Below, in pieces: positions 34,702-48,203 of a stretch of 64,000 nucleotides of DNA; the first letter of the stretch is position 1, and every line of letters starts with the position of its first letter. The notes beneath the pieces are model-generated. The model did not search any database and was not told where the DNA came from. It worked only from the letters and a program-made list of their open reading frames with translations. The position numbers were made by a program, and so were the translations under genes. Source of the stretch: Rhinopomastus cyanomelas (Eukaryota > Chordata > Aves > Bucerotiformes > Rhinopomastidae); contig VXBP01004066.1 of NCBI GenBank assembly GCA_013400115.1, positions 1-64,000 on the forward strand. The letters run 5' to 3'.

Positions 34702-34790
34702 TGACTTAGTGGTGGGTTGAGACAGTTGCATTAATGGCTGGACTCAGTGAGCTTAAAGTTCTCTCCAGCCTGAATGGTTCTGTGATTCTA
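34702..34790 (+). mobile_element. Old CR1 3' tail
   Basis: 'gtgacttagtggtgggttgagacagttgcattaatggctggactcagtgagcttaaagttctctccagcctgaatggttctgtgattct' is a diverged CR1 end of the type with 'tggtttagtggtggacttgg'. It lies about 300 bases after another CR1 in the same orientation. Confidence 0.82.
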
Positions 34791-37700
34791 CACGAAAAAA
34801 ACTCTTTCTTTACCAGTATGGCAAACAGGATAGCGCTGTGTCCTTGGATATGTCTGTTTCACTTACACTGATCCCTGTTTCACTGGGGCTGAGAGTGTGC
34901 TTGGGGAGATGTTGCATCTCCTGCTTCTCTGCTTCTTCTGGGAGAGGAACCAGGCAGAACATGGGGCTGATGGTTCCAGCAGTTCCAGACAGCTAGTATG
35001 GGACTGGCTTAGGTTACAGTTTTTCCCCTCACAGATAAGGAAATTAATCCACAGTACCCGTGGCTACTGCCATGCCCTACGCTGATCCTGTTGCTACAGT
35101 GTCTCCACAGTTTATTTCTCTGGTGGTTTCATGAGCTAACCATACCAACCACTGGTTTCTGCAGCACCAATTTACAAGACGGGCTGGTTTGGATGAGGAA
35201 ACCCACACTTCCTGAGGTATCCCAGGCAGCTCAAAAGCCAAGATCTCTAACAGAAGAGCTGTTTTTTAATTTTTTTTTTCATTGTACTATAGAGAAGCCT
35301 GCTTGTTCCTTTCTGACATTGCTCCACTCTGAAGTTCTTAGACACTCAGGTTCTTCCCAGAATTACTGATAACTGTACTGAAAGAATTAGTTTACTGGAT
35401 CAGTTCTATAAAAATGCAATAAAAAAAAAGCCAGGATTGATGGCATAAGGCTAACATTTATTACAACTATTAGGCAATAACTGAAGCCCAAGTTTGTACT
35501 GTAATAGTTACTGTAAATCCTGTGTGCTCAAGGAAGTCAAAATACAGTTAACTGTCCTTTAAAATGCTAACATAATATTACAAATGAGGAGTTACATGCA
35601 GTCTAGGGTAGCACAAGGCTAAGACTGCACATCTGGAAACTGCAGAGTCAACCCCTGCAAAGGAAGCAGCTGAAAGTGGTGATGCAGCACTGTATCCATC
35701 ACATGTTACAGCACATATGAAGCATCTGAGTGTGCTCTGTAACGGCTCTGCATCCCACTGGGAGCTCTTTCCATGTCTCTACAGAGTGCTTTGGGCATCT
35801 CTTGCAGGGTCAGAAAGACATTCTGATCAGTCCTTAAAGAATCCCCAGCCTGACACTACTGACAGAGGGTAGAGAAGGAAAGCGAGAGGAGAGGATAAGA
35901 GTCACCATGAGCAATGGTGTCATTACACATTCTGGGAACATTCACTATTTTCTTGTTTAATTCTTGATCCTGCAGTTTGCAGGATCCACCCAGTGGCTGC
36001 AAACCCAAAGCCCCAGAGCCTTGGAGGGATTCCACAGAAGGATGTCAGTATAGTAGGTTTTTCAGGAAAAGGTTTTTCAGTGTAACAGCAGTGATGATAA
36101 TCGCTGTTGCAACCTCAACATTTGAGTTTCTTGCCTTTTTAGTGGCGTATCTTTATTTTTTTGAAGAGGTTTCTTTTAACAATAATCTCATAATCCTTCC
36201 TAGTGGTTCATCCCACCAAGTAGCTTCTGTGTTCATTGTAGAAGTGCTTGGGATGATGCCCTTTCATTCTTGTTTCTCTTTAAAACAGATACTGTGTTCT
36301 CCTTGTCTCAAAGTGTTTCCATTCAAATGAAGGTCAGATGTCAGTGTTGGACTCTTTTAAAACCAGAGGATGGGCAATGACATTTGATTTTTCACTACTG
36401 GGAAGAGTAAAAAGGTAATTTGCTACATCAGCTGTCCCTTACTTAAGAAATATAAAAATCCTTTTTACCAAGGAGCTGGAAATTATGGAAATATGCTGGA
36501 AATAAGCATTTTTTTCCGGTGCTGGAAATGAGCACTGGACTTGTGTTCCAGCAAAAGCCATCACAGCATTTATTCATGGGCTTTGTGGTGTGGAGTGAAC
36601 TGGTCTTATAAATTCTAAAGACTGTGTATTTGAGCATTTTTCTGCTCTAATCTGAGGCATTTATAGCCTGAACCAGCACAGCTCTGTATGATGGTTGTGA
36701 TGCAGGCACAACTAGTTCCTGGTGCAGTGACCTGGAATTCTCCTGTGAGAATTAGGAGAATAGGTCAACGCAAAACCTAATCTTTACCCCAAATGCCCCT
36801 AATATTAGTCCTTGCTTGCCCTGCTTGTAAAGGGATAAAGGAGGAATTATCTTTTGGGTAATGATCTGTCCAAAAGTACATAGAGAACTCATCACAGGAA
36901 TGCACCTGGCTTAGCTGCTCCTGGTGTGGTGGTTACAGACCCTCTGTAGCTGCTGTGCTCCTTGGAGAGCATCAAACCAGCCATAATTAAAATTTAGGGC
37001 TGCCTCTAAAGCAAACCTGTTATTCTAACAGCCTCATACCAGGCCCCTCTCTCTGCTGCCTGATAGTCTTTTAAATTGTTGATGAATAACTAAATGCCAT
37101 AAATGCATTAGTTAAAATTTAAGGGAGTACATTTATTTTTAAAACATTTCTTGCTTCTCTTCATCTGCTGTAGGCAAGTGCCCTTAGAGGACATTCTTTT
37201 GACTAATCTGGTTGTATTAAAGATGATTTTCGAAGTCTGATTTATAAGTTTCACCATGTGTTGTCCTGATTTAAAATAAGTAACCCTGCCAGCCTTTTCA
37301 CGGTGCAGCAGTCTTGTGTTTTGGTGCTCTTGGGGATAGATAGGCGTACTAATCACAAGCGGTAGAAATAAGGCTTTAAATATTTCTCAAAAGGGAGAAG
37401 CCTCTGGGAATAAATCATTAGGGTAGAATTAATTAAATTCTGCTTGGAGTCTCTCCGGATGATAAAAGTCTTGTGTAAAAGCTTATAGACTGATGGAACA
37501 TCCAGACTGGCAGTGCTGCTTGGCTCTGGAGTTTGTGTTCCTCCAGTGTAGAACTTGGGTTTGATCTAATTCCCACTGTGGTCAACAAGAATCTCCTGAC
37601 CTACTGTTTTCATTTGAGAAGTGGTTAAGTCCTCGTTGTTCCCATGTGAACTGGGTGATTATGTAAAGAAACAAACTCAAAGATAATCCCAAATTAGACC

Positions 37701-38730
37701 AGTCAAAAAAACCCCAGAGGATTATTGTCATGGAGCATCAATTGAAACGATTTTTTTCTGCTTTTTTGTTTCATTTGGAGGCTTTTAAGATCTAAATAAG
37801 GAACAAAAAGGAAAGGAATAGGGTAATGAAGAGAACTCAGTTCTGAAGGTGGGCACTGCAAGACACATTGAGTAGACTGAGGGCCACTTCCTCAGGCAGA
37901 AGAACTGAAGGTTGGACCTATTTCACCCTCATGCCACCTAAACTCAGCACAGTGAAGCACAAATGTCTCTGTTTTAATAATTCCTCCCCGCACACCCCAT
38001 TGTATGGGAGGATGTGTGTGACAGATGTGCAAAGAGAAAGCAAATTAAGATAACGCCAGGGATGACAGGAAAGGGTTAATAATTCATCATGTCTACAAAC
38101 TGTGCCATTTAGATGCCTGTTTGTTTCTCTTTCAGTGCCTAAAAGACGGTATCAAAATGTACTGTAAACACGAGATAACCTTCTGCGAGACAGCTGCGCT
38201 CAGCTCCTTCTTAGAATTTCTCTGTGCTACCGAAAGGACATTAAAAATAACAATATCTTGAGATACAACCATGCCTTCTAGGAAAACGCCAATTAACTGA
38301 TAGAGAAGTTGTCCTGTTTTTAACGACCGCCCTCTCCCCCCCGCCTCTTTTTTTTCACTGATTAAAAACCGCTTCCTGGGGTGGTGCGGCTGGAGAACTT
38401 GGCAGTGGGTCTGCGTTTCACTGGAGCACAACTGCAGCCTGTTCTTCCCTGGTGCTTCCTCAGCCCAGCTGTAGTGGCTTCCTCTGTGCTGGTGGCTCTG
38501 CTCCCCATGCCCCCAGGAGCAGGTGGGGTTATTCACATCAAAGCTTTGATGCTGCTCTGCCAGCAACATGTTAAAGAATTTTGCTTCCCTGGTTTCAAAT
38601 CTTGTCTATTTGGGAATAGAAATGCTTGTTATGTAGACACTAATAATAAAAATCCCTAAATATGTTGAATTTAAAAGAAATAGTGGACAGCCTGCCTGGA
38701 AAACAGAACGCACACATCACAGTAATACAA

Positions 38731-38845
38731 AGTCACAGGATGGCTTAGGTTGGAGAAGACCTTTTAAACTTGTTGAGTCCAGCCATTAACTCAACTATCC
38801 CAAGCCCGCCACTAAATCATGTCCCCGAGCACCACTGCTGACACA
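38731..38845 (-). mobile_element. CR1 LINE 3' fragment (old)
   Basis: 'agtcacaggatggcttaggttggagaagaccttttaaacttgttgagtccagccattaactcaactatcccaagcccgccactaaatcatgtccc' is an inverted CR1 tail and 3' UTR, closely parallel to the copy at 23566-23672. Confidence 0.9.
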
Positions 38846-41800
38846 GTGAAGGGATAAGTCACAGCTACAACCTCTTCACTAGGAGGTCTGAGTGCCTCAG
38901 AGACCTCTTGTCTCCTTTCCATAGTGTGTTTCATGTGCTGACAATAACCCAAATAATATTTATGTTATTTATAGACACTATAGGTGTTGTAGCCCTGGAA
39001 ATTCTCCTTGTAAATTGCTGCTTGGAGAGCAAAAAGTGAAAAAAGCTTATTTTAATATCTCCAGGAAAACTCTGGTGGCGTTGCTAGTTGTAGTGGAAAA
39101 GTGTGTGTCTGGATCCATGAGAACTGGTTTGGTTCCCTTGAGGTGTATTGGGGCTCTTGTTTCTTACTTTTCTATTGCTTGGGCTGTCTGTCCTTTTTTT
39201 TCACTCTATTTTCGGATTCCCAGGATTTTGCCTGTGTCCACCCTCCAGATTTTCCTCTGAAACTGGCAAGGTTTAGAAACCTTTTTTAAATGAAATTTGA
39301 GATTTTTTAATAATTTTTTCTTCAAAAGCAATTTATGGACAGTAATGAGATTACTGAACGGATTGTACTTTTACCATTACTCTTGACTTCATGAGGCTGC
39401 AGACTGAAACCTCCTGACTCACCTGAACTGATCCGTTACTGCACATGATTGTATCTGAACTATCTTGGGTGTCTTTTCCCAAGTCCTTTTGCTACACAGC
39501 TATTTAGGTTGTTACTCCAGTAACAGAGTCTTCTCCGTGCAAACGTTCATGGCAGATCTGCTGTTGATTTGTTGAAAATCAGTATATTAATCAGCTTTGT
39601 TAAAAGGAATGTGACGTGGGATCGGTTTGTATCTGCTGTGATGTCACTGGTGTTTGAGGGTCGGTCTGCGCTGCAGAGCACAAAAATAATATGGGGGAGG
39701 AGAGGAGCAGTTTATGGCTGCCTTCAAACCCAGAAGATGAGTACCCACCACCATGGAGGAGAGAGGATGCACCTTGAAAAATATCGTCTCTAATTCCTCT
39801 TTCATTGTAAGAAGGAAAACTAGAGCCCATCCTTAATGTGTGGAGGGTTTTGCTCAATCAGAGCAAAATTTCATGGTTCTTTTGCTGCTTTTTTTTTGCC
39901 CATCCTCTTCCTCTTTGTGGCCTAAGGTTCTGTATCACAAATGGGGTAGCCCACAGCCCACTTGGAACTGGTAGACACTGACTATTATCCATGTTTAGGA
40001 AGCAAAGGTTATCCTTCCTAAGTGTGGAAGGAGAATGTAGGTGAACCTTTGCATTTGGTGCTCACCAGCCCTAATTTAATTCTAGTTTGTGCTAGTAAGG
40101 CCGATTCCTTCATGCCAGGGGCCAAGCAGCACAACATCCAGCCCCAGTGCTTTCATCTCAATACTCCGTAATCTGTCTCTGTTCTTTATTAAATAAATGT
40201 GAGAGTTTCTACATAAATTACTTATTTATTCATCTCCTGGGAGACACATTCTCTCATTTGTTTGCCAGGTTTTGTGGAAAAAGAATTCAAGTTGCTTTGC
40301 AGAACAGATAGTTCAGGCTTTTCTTTATTTTCCTTATTTCACACTGTGGTGTGGGGCATCTACTGGTAAAAAAGACTTCAAAAATATTTGGATGTAGCTT
40401 TGAATTCTATAGCAAACTTCTGTCAGCACGTCTGATGCAGAAATGTAGTTTCTATCCCAAAACTTTCACTCACAGGCACCTTCTCCTCTGGAACGTTTTG
40501 AAGGAAGATAAACCAAGAAATGAAAACTGAATAAAGTACGTAAGAAAACTGATTTAGGTGCAAAGCAAGAGCCGCGTTAATAATGTGAACACTGAGTTAA
40601 TTCAGCTCGGCGGAGGACTCGGCCCAAGTCATTTGTGCGCCTGGAACTGTGGAAATGCGCCAGCGCCCTGTGCTAAGCCAAATCATGAGTATCCTGTCAA
40701 TGAAGGACTTAAGGTCTTTACTCTGCTCAGGACAAATCATGGTTTATTTAAGTAGGACACTGGTTCCCAGTCGTCACCTTGCCTCTGGACATGGCTCCAA
40801 ATCACGAACACCCCTTTTATTTCTCAGCCGGCATGATCTGTGAGACTTTCCCAAGGCTTTGCAGAGCTGTGGCTGCTGTTACATGATGTAGCTTGAAGGA
40901 CTTTTATTAAAATGCACATCCGAGTGAGCACATGAGGCTCTGTGCAGCCATGTTTGGAAGCGGTTAGTTTTGGGAAGAGCTCTGATAGCCAGGCTGTGTT
41001 TGAGCTGGGTTGAGTTGTGGTCACAACGATGGGTGCTGCCCTTCCAAAATCCTGCTGGTATTACAGAAAGCTGGGGGTGGAGTGGGCTTAGGAAAATCCC
41101 ACCCAGCTTGTGCTGATGGTGGGAGTTGTCTTGACCTAAATTGTATTGACTGGCGGAGAGGGCAGGACATCTTGTTTCCAGGCACATCCCTTGTGTGGAT
41201 GTGCCACAGGGCTCTTGCAGCAAGACTTCCATTGGAGTCTTTGCAAAGCTCGAGTGTGGTGTTCACATGTAGCTTGGGGTTCCCTCCTGGCACGTCTGGG
41301 ACTCTGCTATACTTGTCTCAGGGTTAGTGACACAAGTCAGGAAGGAAACTTGCCGAGCCTGTCAGGCTGGCCAGGATTTTGGGCCCTACTGGCCTGACGT
41401 GCTCCACTATTTGAAAAATGTAATTGGAGGGTTTAGCCACGTTCCCGAAGCCTCTGTGTCTGAAGAGAAAAACAGCAGTGAACATTGTTCTTCCCTTTGG
41501 CTGCTGCACTTAGCTTGGAACACAGAACCAGTAAGTCAATAGCTCCCGTAGCCTGAGCAAACACTGCTGTGGCAACTGCTCTGGAGCGTATCTGAGTATG
41601 CAAAAAGGGGATGATGATCTCCTATTTGAGTGTATGTGCTGGGAACAGGCTTGCTGCTAGATTGAATTATCTTGGCTTCGTCATTAATGTTAATTTGCAG
41701 CAAGCTGTGATGGTCCTTCTTGTTTCAGTTCTTAGGATTCCCAAACCCCAGAATTAAGGGTTTGGAGAATGTTAAAGCATCCCCTTACCAAAGCGACTTG

Positions 41801-41909
41801 CAACAAAATGAACTTTATTTCTCCACAGATGTATAATAGTTGTGGGGTTTCTCCTACTTCTTTCTTTGCTTTCTCAGTCGCACATTATAATAAACTATGT
41901 GTTTGTTTT

Positions 41910-42008
41910 TTATATATTTTTATAGATACATAAATATATGTATACTATTAATAGATATAAATTAATATATATAAGTATATATATGTTAATATATATATAC
42001 TGTTTATA
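41910..42008. repeat. AT-rich low-complexity / TA-repeat block
   Basis: About 100 bases composed almost entirely of A and T, with repeated TATATA, ATATAT and 'ttaatatatat' units and 'tatagataca' variants. A simple low-complexity region. Confidence 0.9.
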
Positions 42009-43424
42009 TTAGTGTTGCAACCAGAGAACCTATAAATATTTCTTGAAGTGGATCTACTTGTCAAAGCAACGTTAGGCTTTGTGCCATATGGATCTTGGAG
42101 TGGTTTTCCAAACACAGACCAAGTTTTGGGGTGAATGGGAGAAAGGTGAAGTTGACCAGCACTTTAAGTAATCAGGTTGCCATAATCTCAGGGGTGGTGA
42201 GGAGGTAACTTGATTGTGTAGGAAGCAGTGATGCACTAGCTAGGTGGAGGCTGTCCCAGATGTCACCGAGACCTGTGTTAGGCTCTTGCTCCATGTCACT
42301 CTCCTGGAAGTTAGGCTTTGCTTTGGAGCTAAGAGGATACTTGGTCATGGTTATCTACTGGTTCTGCAGTAACCAGGATACATTTGGGAGTTGTACAGCA
42401 GTACCTTCAGGCTGGGGTTTCAGTTGCCAAGGACCTCACCCACTAAAAACAGGCCTTTCTTTAGGATGAAAGGAAAATATCTGAAGCCTGAAAGCTCCAG
42501 CAGCACTGTTGGATCCTTTCAAAGGATGCAGTGATAAGGAGTTTATCTTTTTATGGCAGTTATCTGGTCCCAGGATGGGTCATTTTTTTGGCAGGGATTT
42601 GGCTTTTAGCATTGCAGTGCCTGAAGTATTTAGGTATTTACTTATTTATTTATTTGCAGTTTTGCAGCAATTTGTCACCTTTGTAGGTGACAAGAGTGCA
42701 CAGGGTTAATGGGTTCAGTGGCTTGGTTAAACACCAGTAATTTAAGGATGACTTTTAAAACAAACACTCTTCAAGATTGTCATTAAACTAAATTAGTCTT
42801 TGGTGAATAAAAACAAAGTTTACCTGCTAGTGCTGGGTTTAAGAAGAGAGTTTATTGCTTCAGTTTCATTCTAACCTGAGTTTTCCCTGGGATTACATTA
42901 GAGGGAAATTTACTGCTCTACAGAAAATCACTATGGGTTTGAGCATCACCCGTGTGCCACGTGTTTTAACCTTCCATATGCAACCACCAGAGATAAAAAC
43001 ATTTATCAATACCAAAGCATTGCCTTTGGTATGAAGGTTCCTAAAAATAAATTGAAAAAAAAATGCATTGAAACCTCCCTCTTGGCTATGTTTACAACTC
43101 AAAAGTTCTGCAGTGGGCATGTTACACTCTCTCTAAATATTTGTGGAGTGACTGAATGTTAACTACCAGGCACTGGTATCAGCTCCAGTATTGCAAAGAA
43201 CCCTTGGTCCCAGCTTCCCATCAATCTGGGTCTTCATCTGACTCACTGTGCTTTTGCTCTAGATCCTATTGCTCCTCTTCTGGGAGGGGAGGGACATAAT
43301 GAGCATTAGAAACATCACTACAACTTTGGGGTTATAAAATCTCCCGGAGGAACAGTTTACCTTCTCATCTCCTAAATGTCACTGCTGGTTTTGCTGACTT
43401 TGAGTTAAAAACAGCTTGTTGTGA

Positions 43425-43473
43425 TCTCGTTGGACTTGATGATCTTAAAGATCTTTTCCAACCTAAATAATTG
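43425..43473 (+). mobile_element. CR1 LINE 3' tail
   Basis: 'ctcgttggacttgatgatcttaaagatcttttccaacctaaataattg' is the sense CR1 end without preserved terminal 8-mers. Confidence 0.85.
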
Positions 43474-44217
43474 TTGTTCCCTTTTGGAAGTGATGTCAGG
43501 GAGTGGGAAAAGACTGTAGACCATGGGTAACATGGAAGGTTGAATTAGAATAGGAGGTAATAGTTAATGTTATATCTGCATGGTGTCTGCATTCCAGAAA
43601 CACTGAGAAAGAAGTTCTGAAAATTAAGTGAAGGCCAGAACAGCTTCATACTTTATTGTCGTGGAGTTACTGCATTCCCATACCAAAAAGTGGTCTAATT
43701 TCTAAAAGTGATTGTCTAATGTAATAGATTAAGCTCATTATTCTTCAACAGCTTGTAAAAATACACTGGAGTCTCACAAGTCCTAAATCTCTAAGCCGCA
43801 GCGTGGTTGCTCTGGCTGCCCAGCACTGCGTATGGTGGGTCCTGCTCTGTGTTCAGCCTTTACCCTCCACAGGCCAGTATGAAAGGAAGAAAAGTAACTA
43901 TGAAATGTAATTTCTGAACAGCAGACTATAATGAATGTCAAGGGAAAAGCCCAAAGTAAAAGCTGCCCTCATTTCATTTGTTGGAACAAACACTGTTTGT
44001 TTTCTTCTTGTTTCTTGGTAGAGCTTTCTCCGAATTTCAAAATGATAGTTCCCTGGATGGCGACAGGAGAGCTTCGCTGTGCTTACTCATCATGGGGTTA
44101 ACACAGCCGATTGCTATGTTAATTAGACTTTCTTTGTCTAAACCACCTCTCCTTGGGATAGGCCTAAGACACCCTCATTATGTCATTTTGAAAAAGGCCA
44201 AAAGATAAGGAGTCATT

Positions 44218-44598
44218 TTAAGTCTTTTCATATTTATAGGTACATTCCCAACACTTTGGCCAGCAGGTCTTTTTCTCTTGTAGTGGGGGCATGATGGCTG
44301 AAAGATCTGGAATGTGTCTGTGAGTAATCAATGCCTCAATCCATTCCATCTTATCTGAGCCTGTCTGGAAAGTGTGGATCAGTTTTTGAAAACTCTCAAA
44401 TGTCATCTTGATGTATTCCCTCAAAATTGTGTGTAATGACTGGGCCAGTATCGCCTGTGGGGTGCTGTCCTTTCTGCCCAGGGAGCACTGTTGCAGGATG
44501 CTCCTGTCTAAGAGCAATAGGTGTGTCTCTTTCCTCCATGGTTCCTCTATTTCCATTTGAGTAGTCCTTGCTTTCTCCCACAGACCTTTGGTCTTCAA
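44218..44598 (-). other. Orphan ORF of 126 codons
   Basis: A minus-strand open frame with a mixed, globular-looking amino-acid composition: charged and aromatic residues, little low complexity, and motifs such as MTFESFQKLIHTFQTG and EWIEALITHRHIPDL. I do not recognise the family. There is no splice structure or promoter I can point to. It may be a decayed transposon or pseudogene fragment, or chance. It is listed because its composition looks more protein-like than that of neighbouring ORFs. Confidence 0.2.
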
Positions 44599-44669
44599 TT
44601 GAGCTTATAAACATCACTTTCTCCCTGCTAACAAAGTAAGCCTAAAGGTAAATATTTTCCCATAGCGTT

Positions 44670-44718
44670 TGTCATCTCTGAGGGTCTTTTCCAACCTAAA
44701 TGATGCTATGATTCCATG
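44670..44718 (+). mobile_element. CR1 LINE 3' tail
   Basis: 'tcatctctgagggtcttttccaacctaaatgatgctatgattccatg' is a sense CR1 end with degenerate ATTCTATG units. Confidence 0.82.
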
Positions 44719-44952
44719 TTCCATAGTCGTAACTTATTCTGATATGAGTAAGAGAAGAATCCTGGCCTTTTCCTTTGGTACCAGGGTTCTCCTTCCTCCC
44801 CTTTCCCATCACACCATTATTTATTATTGCAAGCATCAACTTGCTGTTGAACTTTCCTTGCACTATTGAGGAGCCAGGAAAACTGAGAAGGGATTGCTAG
44901 TGAATCTGAAACACTTCCCCCTCTCAGAGGTCTGTTCTAATAGCTGTTTTTA

Positions 44953-44975
44953 ATAATAATAATAACAATAATAAT
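44953..44975 (+). repeat. (AAT)n microsatellite
   Basis: Repeated AAT units interrupted by one AAC (taataataataataacaataataat). Confidence 0.88.
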
Positions 44976-46928
44976 GTCTCCCCTGCAAGGGACTGAGTAT
45001 CTGTGATTTCTTCTGAAAAGGGCCAAACTCCTGTACACTTTACCAGAGCTCTCTGGTCGACAGAGCTGCACACAAAGAGAGAACAGCAGGTCACCCTGGG
45101 CATGTTGAACCCAGCTCAAGCCCCGATTTGGATGCTTGGTTGCAAACGTGCAACGTCCAGGGCCAAAACCATTGTGGCACAACTGGGCCCAGATCAGTGC
45201 TGTGGTTCAGAAGGGTGAGCTAAGCACCAGGGACCCTGGTATAACCACCCACAGGTTCCCCAATTTTTCAACAGGATTTAATCTTGAGGGTAGGTTGTGA
45301 GAATTGCACCAGTGTTTGATTTTTTTTGCAAGTTTTCTGTTTGTTGATTTTAGCTTTTTTTCATAAACTTTTACTGTAAACTGGTCAACCGTAGACTTAG
45401 AAGACCTTTCAATAACCCATCTTTCCAAATACGTCACCTGAAGGCTGCTTCTAGAACTTAACTACCAGCTCCCTAAAGCATCTCTGGGCTAATTCACCGT
45501 AGGAGCAATGTGGGTTGTTATCTGTAACTTCCAGCATGGGATGGATGACATGTAACTCGTTGTGTTTTCTCTGACTTCCAAAGTAAGGAAGCCCCAGCTG
45601 CTGCATTGGTTCGGCTTCAAACCTCAACAAAGAGGGTAAAAGCCAGAATCAAACCCCGGCTAAGGTTAGCTCTTGAAGCTTCCTGAGTAACTTTTTCCCT
45701 TTCCATGAGCTTTCCTCAGAGCTGCACCTCACTTACCTAGTGAAGTGTAAAACTGCAAGGTAAAGTGTGTGTGAGTAACGTGGGAACACAAAATGGAAAA
45801 AGCCCTTATGATGGTGGCAGCAACTGAGAGGACAAAATCTGCTTGTGGTTGGTTTGAGGCTTTTCTTGGCTTTCAGGCAGTTGCCATCTCCTGCAGATTG
45901 AGTAAAACATGTTTGTAGAGTAAATTCCTTCATGGTGTGGCTCCTATCGAAGCTTCTGAGTAGTCTAAGATTAGGAAAGTCCACCTTAGGGTGGGTACTG
46001 CTGCTACTAAATATTGACTGACCGTAAAGGAGATGAAAGCAGCAACAAGGTGCATTTAAGAGTAGTAAAACGATGCGATTCTCTACTGCTCTACAGCAAA
46101 GAGACCTTTCTGCATCCCTGCAGGTGCCTGGGGTCCCTTATCACAGCATGGGCAGTAGGATGATGGGGCTGTTGAAAATATAGTTGATGTTTCCCTCCAT
46201 GAATAGTCAAGGAAAAGAGGGAATTAACACCTCAAGGAAGCACCAAAACACAGACCGTTGGCTTTCCTCCTGGTCCAGATGAGGAGCTCACTTGCCAGAA
46301 ATAATAGTAGAGAAAACTTCAGGAGCTGCTGCTGTCAGTAAGCTCTAAGAATCACTCACTCACTGTTGCTTGTTTCACTCTTCTGATTTTAGTTTTACTG
46401 GGCATTGACTGATGCTGAAGCCCACAGAGTGGGGGGCAAGTGGTGGCTCCTGAGTGATGCCCATTTAGGAATTCTCCTGTTGTCAAAGCACTTCTAGGCC
46501 TCTCTGACCACAAGAACAAGAGATTTAGCCTGTTAATCAGCTACACCATAGCCATGTAGGCAGAGCCAGCAGGAATTTGAGCCAATGGACCAGATGTGAA
46601 ATATCTGAAATTCACCGAGTGGTTTAGATCCTGTCAATTTGAATCCTTTTCTTGTCTGATTTCTTCTTTTTGAAGACAAGTTGCTTATCCAAGCAAAGTG
46701 CTTCAAGATACAGCAAGGAGCATTAACATCAGCAGAGATCAATGAGAAGGACCAAGAGGACTATTTAATCTAGGAAATGAGTGACTTGGCTCTTTGATCC
46801 TCTTGCATTCTCTTCTTCCCAGAAGGTTAAATTTAGTCCTGCATACACAAATTCTGTTTGACTGCATTTACTTAGGTTTTAAATATTTGTGGGTTTCTTT
46901 TGTTTAGGTTCTCTTGTATAACAAGAAG

Positions 46929-46978
46929 AAAGGAAAAAAAAACAACCAACAAAACCAAAAGAAAACCAACCACCCCAA
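46929..46978 (+). repeat. A/C-rich low-complexity run
   Basis: The top strand is almost free of T and G over about 50 bases (aaaaaaaacaaccaacaaaacc and similar units). A simple low-complexity tract of unknown role. Confidence 0.8.
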
Positions 46979-47689
46979 CTGTTACCACATAATTAGGCTG
47001 TTGCTGTGTAAGCATGGGTAGCTCTTTTCAGGCTTGGGAGCAGAATATGCAAATTAAAACACAAATGCATTTTTTTTAAACATTCATATTGTAGTAAAGG
47101 GAAAAAAATAAATAAAACACTGCACAAAGCAGCCTGTGAAATGGCAGAGGGAAGTGGCCCAGGTTTGAATAACCAAGAACTAAGTAAGGGTTAGGCTCAT
47201 TTTGCCTGCTCTGTTCCTCTTTCCCAGCGGTCCAGTGGGGTGCAGAGGTCTCTGTTTTGTGAAGAGTTGCATGGTAAAATTCAAAAAATTTGAGGATAAG
47301 GCTGCAGTTTCTACAGCAATGAAAACCGGAACAATTCCTCATCATCCCTTGTCCCACCAGGTTAGATGCATTGGTGTAAAATAAATAGAAATCTAGGTGA
47401 GGGAGATTTTATTATTATAATTTTTATTTACATTGCTCTTAACTGCAGCAAAGTGTAACAGGTGCTGGCAGGAGTTGAGCCCCAGACACCCTTCACAAGC
47501 AGTAGGGGAAAATGGAAAATAAAACTGGAAAAAAGAAAGGGGGGAGGGGGGCCTGAAGGAAGGAAAAGGATCCAGCCGGGATCTGAGAGTGCAGCCCCTG
47601 GGACTGACCCTGCTCCCGTGCATCGTCCCACCTCAAGGTGAAAAAACACATTTTAAAAATGCGACAACCTAGAGGAATAAAATAACTTA

Positions 47690-48005
47690 GAAGCAAAAAA
47701 AAAAAAAAAGTGAAACAGCTAAAAGAAAATAATAAGTGAAAAATTAAGTATGGACGAAAAGTGTAAAACAAGGGAAATAACTTGAAAAACTAAGTCAAAC
47801 AACTGAGAAAAGTGAATGTGTGAAACAAAAAGGAAAAAACAAGTTTAACCCCGTAATAGAAAACCAACTCGAGAAGTTATTTTACTTATTTTAAACTTAT
47901 TTTACACTTTTAAAAAAGAAAAAAAAAGTGGAACAACTGAAGAGAGTGAAACAAAAAGAACAAAATAAGTTTAACAGCTTTAAAATAAGTAAAACAGCTA
48001 GAGAG
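47690..48005 (+). repeat. A-rich degenerate repeat block before the EPAS1 promoter
   Basis: About 315 bases are very rich in A on the + strand and contain diverged repeated units. 'gaaacaaaaagg...aacaagtttaac' at 47822-47849 recurs as 'gaaacaaaaagaac...ataagtttaac' at 47948-47975. 'agtgaaacagctaaaagaaaa' at 47709-47729 recurs as 'agtaaaacagctagagagaaaa' at 47985-48006. It looks like an old minisatellite or amplified A-rich unit. It ends where the CpG island starts, giving an abrupt AT-to-GC change. Poly(A)-like stretches of this kind tend to exclude nucleosomes; that role here is inference. Confidence 0.7.
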
Positions 48006-48203
48006 AAAACGACTCAAATAACCGAAGCAGCCTAAAACGGCGACTGTCGGCCGCAGCGGATCGGCGGGGGCGGCCCCACCGCGCAGCCCGGGGGCGGGAG
48101 GGGCCGGTCCGAGGGGGCCGGTCCCGAGGTTTAAAGTGTCCCCGGGCCGCGGGCGGTGCCGAACCGCCCCAGTCGCCGCTGCCGTCGCCTGCCCCGGGCG
48201 GGC

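Larger units (their letters stand above)
34791..47690. other. Intergenic sequence upstream of EPAS1
   Basis: About 13 kb with no gene I can support. Contents seen: CR1 fragments at 38731-38845, 43425-43473 and 44670-44718, an AT-rich simple-repeat block at 41910-42008, an AAT-type microsatellite at 44953-44975 and an A-rich low-complexity run at 46929-46978. A minus-strand ORF at 44218-44598 (126 codons) is described separately. The rest is unique DNA that could hold EPAS1 enhancers, which cannot be told from one sequence. Confidence 0.65.
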
